This document shows positions 61,833 to 64,000 of a stretch of DNA of 64,000 bases, in pieces. The stretch comes from Alsobacter sp045348435 (GTDB lineage: Bacteria; Pseudomonadota; Alphaproteobacteria; Rhizobiales; Beijerinckiaceae). Below the pieces are notes generated by a model. The model was not told the origin of the DNA and did not search any database. It was given only the letters and a program-made list of their open reading frames with translations. The position numbers and the translations under genes are program-made. The stretch covers positions 2,294,001-2,358,000 of the forward strand of contig NZ_CP157484.1 in NCBI RefSeq assembly GCF_045348435.1, given 5' to 3'. Position 1 is the first letter of the stretch, and every line of letters starts with the position of its first letter.

Positions 61833-62090
61833 GATCGATACTCAGCCATGATTCAATTCAGGCTAGAATTCCGGAATGAAATAATCGTGAATACATGGCG
61901 TTGGAACAGAATATACAATCTTTGAGATTGAAAATTGAGAATGCAACCTGAAGTTTGGCGACTTTACGCCTCGACCGCTGGCGCGCGGCTCTCGCCTGAT
62001 CCGCGCCGGGGCCCGCGGTCTTGCCCGGGAACCCTTCAGGTCGAGCCCACGTTGTGTCCCCGATTGTCAAGTTAATCGGAGGACAACCGC
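61833..62090. other. AT-rich divergent intergenic region (receiver / DUF1236 gene)
   Basis: A 258-bp gap, much more AT-rich than its surroundings between about 61838 and 61960. It contains the palindrome ATTCCGGAAT (around 61868-61877) and the dyad CAATCT-TTG-AGATTG (61916-61930). It probably holds promoters for both directions; no gene is supported in it. Confidence 0.5.
61916..61930. promoter_or_regulatory. Inverted repeat in AT-rich divergent promoter
   Basis: CAATCT-TTG-AGATTG, a perfect 6-bp dyad with a 3-bp spacer, midway between the receiver gene and the DUF1236 gene. Candidate operator; regulator unknown. Confidence 0.4.
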
Positions 62091-62507
62091 ATGAAGAACG
62101 CCCTTATCGCCGCCGCCGTCACTCTCACGCTCGCCGTTCCCGGCGTGGCCTTCGCGCAGAACGCCCAGTCCGGCGCGGCCGCCGGCGCGGCCACCGGCGC
62201 TGTCGGCGGAGCCATCGTGGGCGGCCCGATCGGCGCGGCCGTCGGCGGCGTGACCGGCGCGATCGTCGGCGGGACGCTGTCGCAGAGCGATTCCACCCGC
62301 GTCCACCAGTATGTCGTCCAGCAGCGTCGCCCGTCCGTGACCTATCGCGAGAAGGTCGTCGTCGGCGAGCCCCTGCCGCAGACGGTCGAACTCTATCCGG
62401 TCCCGGCCGATGTCGGCGTGCAGACCCAGTATCGCTATTCGGTCATCAACGACCGGACCGTGCTGGTCGACCCCCAGACCCGCCGCATCGTGCAGGTCAT
62501 CGAGTGA
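62091..62507 (+). CDS. DUF1236 family exported protein with glycine-zipper segment
   Basis: A 138-residue protein with a Sec signal peptide (MKNALIAAAVTLTLAVPGVA, cleavage probably after AFA), then a Gly/Ala-rich glycine-zipper stretch (AAGAATGAVGGAIVGGPIG). A C-terminal DUF1236 domain follows (VVVGEPLPQTVELYPVPADV, then YRYSVINDRTVLVDPQTRRI). The family is common in Hyphomicrobiales and has no known function; periplasmic or outer-membrane location is likely. GGAGGA lies upstream of the ATG and a strong terminator follows, so it is a single-gene unit. Confidence 0.88.
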   Translation: MKNALIAAAVTLTLAVPGVAFAQNAQSGAAAGAATGAVGGAIVGGPIGAAVGGVTGAIVGGTLSQSDSTRVHQYVVQQRRPSVTYREKVVVGEPLPQTVELYPVPADVGVQTQYRYSVINDRTVLVDPQTRRIVQVIE

Positions 62508-62536
62508 TCCTCGACGCCTGAGCGCCAGCCTGGCGT

Positions 62537-62568
62537 GCGGCCCCGGAACTCGTTCCGGGGCCGCTTTT
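62537..62568 (+). terminator. Intrinsic terminator after DUF1236 gene
   Basis: GCGGCCCCGGAAC, 2-nt loop TC, then the exact complement and TTTT: a 13-bp stem followed by a T-run, 30 bp after the stop. A textbook rho-independent terminator. Confidence 0.9.
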
Positions 62569-62578
62569 GCATGACGCG

Positions 62579-64000
62579 TCAGCGCCGGCGCGCCGTCGTC
62601 TTGCGCCCGCCCCGAGAGGCCGGGAGCGTCTGCTTCAGCGTGAAGAAGCCCTCCCACGGATCGCGGCTGAGGAAATCGAGCCGCTGGCGCAGGTTGTCGA
62701 CGCCGAAATGGTCCGCCCGCACCGCTTCGGAGAGTTCGTCCCATTGCAGCGGCGTGGAGACGGGCGCACCTGCCCTCGCCCGCGTCGAATAGGCCGCCAC
62801 CGCCGTGGCGCCGCGCCCGTTGCGCAGATAGTCCACGAAGATGCGGCCCTTGCGCTGGACCTTGGCCATGTTGGCCACATAGAGCGTGGGGGAGTCGGCC
62901 GCCATGCGCTCCACCACCTGGCGCGTGTAGTCCTTGGCGGTCTCCCAGTCGACCGACGGGGCGAGCGGGACGACGACGTGCAGCCCCTTGCCGCCGGACG
63001 TCTTGACGAAGCTTTCCAGCCTGTCCTCCGCCAGCCGGCGGCGGATCTCCAGCGCGCCGTCGATCACCTGGCCCCAGGTCACCTCCTCGCCCGGGTCGAG
63101 ATCGAAGATCAGCCGGTCCGGCTTTTCGATGTCGTCGACGCCGGAGCCCCAGGGATGGATCTCCAGCACCCCGGCCTGGACCAGCCCGATCAGGCCGCGC
63201 AGGTCCTCGATATAGGTCATGGGCTCGGCGTCTCCGACATCCACGGGCCGGATGTCGGGCGAAAGGCCCTCCCACATGTGTTTCTGGAAGAAGCACGGCT
63301 TGCCCACCCCGGACGGGCAGCGCACGAGGCTGAGGGGGCGGCGGGTGACATGCGGCAGCACCCAGTCGGCGATGTCGGCGTAGAAGTCGGCGAGGCCCTG
63401 CTTGGTGACGCCCTGGTCCTCCCACAGGATCCGCTCGGGATGGGTGAGCCTGACGCCGGAGAGATCCGCGCCCTTCGCGGCGAGGGGCTGGGCCGACGGC
63501 GCAACTCGCGCCTTGCGCGTCGAGGCCGCCTCCCCCGGCGTCGCTTCGCGGACGACCTCGGTGGGCGGCTTGTCGTCGCGCAGGCCCTTGAAGGAGGACT
63601 GGCGCAGGAGGCCGTCGCTGGTCCAGCCGCGAAACTCGATCTCGGCCACGAAGCGCGGTTCAACCCAGCGCACGCCCTTGTCGGCGCCGGCGGGCGGCTT
63701 GCGCCCCAGGTCAGGCTTGGGCGCCGCGATCGCCGAGAGGCCCTCATGCAGGCTGCGGGCCTCGTCGCCCGAAAAACCCGTCCCCGAACGGCCGGCGTAG
63801 ATCAGCTTGCCGTCCTCGTAATAGCCCAGCGCCAGCGAGCCGATGGAGCGCTTCGCCGCGGTCGACAGCGTGTAGCCGAGGACCACGAACTCCTGCCGCA
63901 TCACGCATTTGGATTTCAGCCAGTGCCCGCCGCGGTCCGGCAGATAGGGGGCATCCTTGCGCTTGGAGACGACGCCCTCCAGCCCGAGCCGGCAGGCATG
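62579..64000 (-). CDS. ligD: LigD-type ATP-dependent DNA ligase/polymerase, C-terminal part (5' end beyond right edge)
   Basis: 473 residues of a longer protein are present; the frame is open to the window end. From its N-terminal side: ligase motif IV EGVVSKRKD, the motif V region HWLKSKC, then RQEFVVLGY and the OB-fold end of the ligase (FKGLRDDKPPTEV). After a linker comes the POL (archaeo-eukaryotic primase-like) domain: THPERILWEDQGVTKQGLA, catalytic DLDPGEEVTWGQV, SGGKGLHVVVPL and RIFVDYLRNGRGATA. The order LIG-POL matches Pseudomonas-type LigD, which repairs double-strand breaks with Ku. Whether an N-terminal phosphoesterase domain exists cannot be seen. Confidence 0.92.
   Translation of the reverse strand, partial: HACRLGLEGVVSKRKDAPYLPDRGGHWLKSKCVMRQEFVVLGYTLSTAAKRSIGSLALGYYEDGKLIYAGRSGTGFSGDEARSLHEGLSAIAAPKPDLGRKPPAGADKGVRWVEPRFVAEIEFRGWTSDGLLRQSSFKGLRDDKPPTEVVREATPGEAASTRKARVAPSAQPLAAKGADLSGVRLTHPERILWEDQGVTKQGLADFYADIADWVLPHVTRRPLSLVRCPSGVGKPCFFQKHMWEGLSPDIRPVDVGDAEPMTYIEDLRGLIGLVQAGVLEIHPWGSGVDDIEKPDRLIFDLDPGEEVTWGQVIDGALEIRRRLAEDRLESFVKTSGGKGLHVVVPLAPSVDWETAKDYTRQVVERMAADSPTLYVANMAKVQRKGRIFVDYLRNGRGATAVAAYSTRARAGAPVSTPLQWDELSEAVRADHFGVDNLRQRLDFLSRDPWEGFFTLKQTLPASRGGRKTTARRR

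Noticed and set aside
61858..62070. 70-codon minus-strand frame in the AT-rich gap
   Set aside because: No ribosome binding site and no similarity; it spans the likely promoter of the DUF1236 gene.

Overview
The window is GC-rich (roughly two thirds G+C) chromosomal DNA with long stacked reading frames, GAGG-type ribosome binding sites and many short or overlapping gene junctions. Gene content and order point to an alphaproteobacterium of the order Hyphomicrobiales (Rhizobiales). The supporting features are the run rlpA-dacC-tmk-holB-metG-tatD-MBL hydrolase, a full 14-subunit nuo operon followed by birA and RNase J, an IalB-family protein, a DUF1236 protein and a LigD-type ligase. No genus can be named from the sequence alone.

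Region 1 (1-22,753) is an accessory catabolic island. It holds a hydantoinase/oxoprolinase pair (hyuB partial, hyuA), three FAD-dependent amine/amino-acid oxidases, two aldehyde dehydrogenases (one SSADH-like), a class III aminotransferase, a tartrate/malate-type dehydrogenase, a GhrA-like hydroxyacid dehydrogenase, a DUF861 cupin, two haloacid-dehalogenase-like hydrolases, two YitH-like tandem GNAT acetyltransferases, a complete family-5 ABC uptake system and an Lrp/AsnC regulator. Together they look like uptake of an amino compound, oxidative deamination or transamination to an aldehyde, and oxidation to an acid. The substrate cannot be fixed from sequence; polyamine-like or omega-amino acid compounds are the best guess. 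Regulatory palindromes lie in several of its intergenic regions.

Region 2 (23,044-33,160) starts with tRNA-Ser(TGA) and a small secreted protein. It then carries a core operon for envelope (rlpA, dacC), nucleotide and replication (tmk, holB), translation (metG) and hydrolase (TatD, MBL) functions. A single-domain receiver lacking its phosphoacceptor and an SGNH-like membrane-anchored protein follow. Region 3 (33,189-38,245) has an IalB-like periplasmic protein, an orphan YejA-like binding protein, a degenerate adenylate-forming protein and a FrnE-like DsbA.

Region 4 (38,271-60,238, all minus strand) is mfd, rnj, birA and the whole nuoA-N operon for respiratory complex I. The operon is interrupted in two places. 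A small membrane ORF lies between nuoH and nuoI. A four-helix-bundle (23S rRNA IVP-like) gene lies between nuoC and nuoD, enclosed by two oppositely oriented arrays of four copies of an octamer (GTGAGRTC). That cassette is the most striking feature of the window. Region 5 (60,530-64,000) has an SDR, a second receiver lacking its phosphoacceptor, a DUF1236 protein with a strong terminator, and the C-terminal part of a LigD ligase-polymerase that runs off the right edge.
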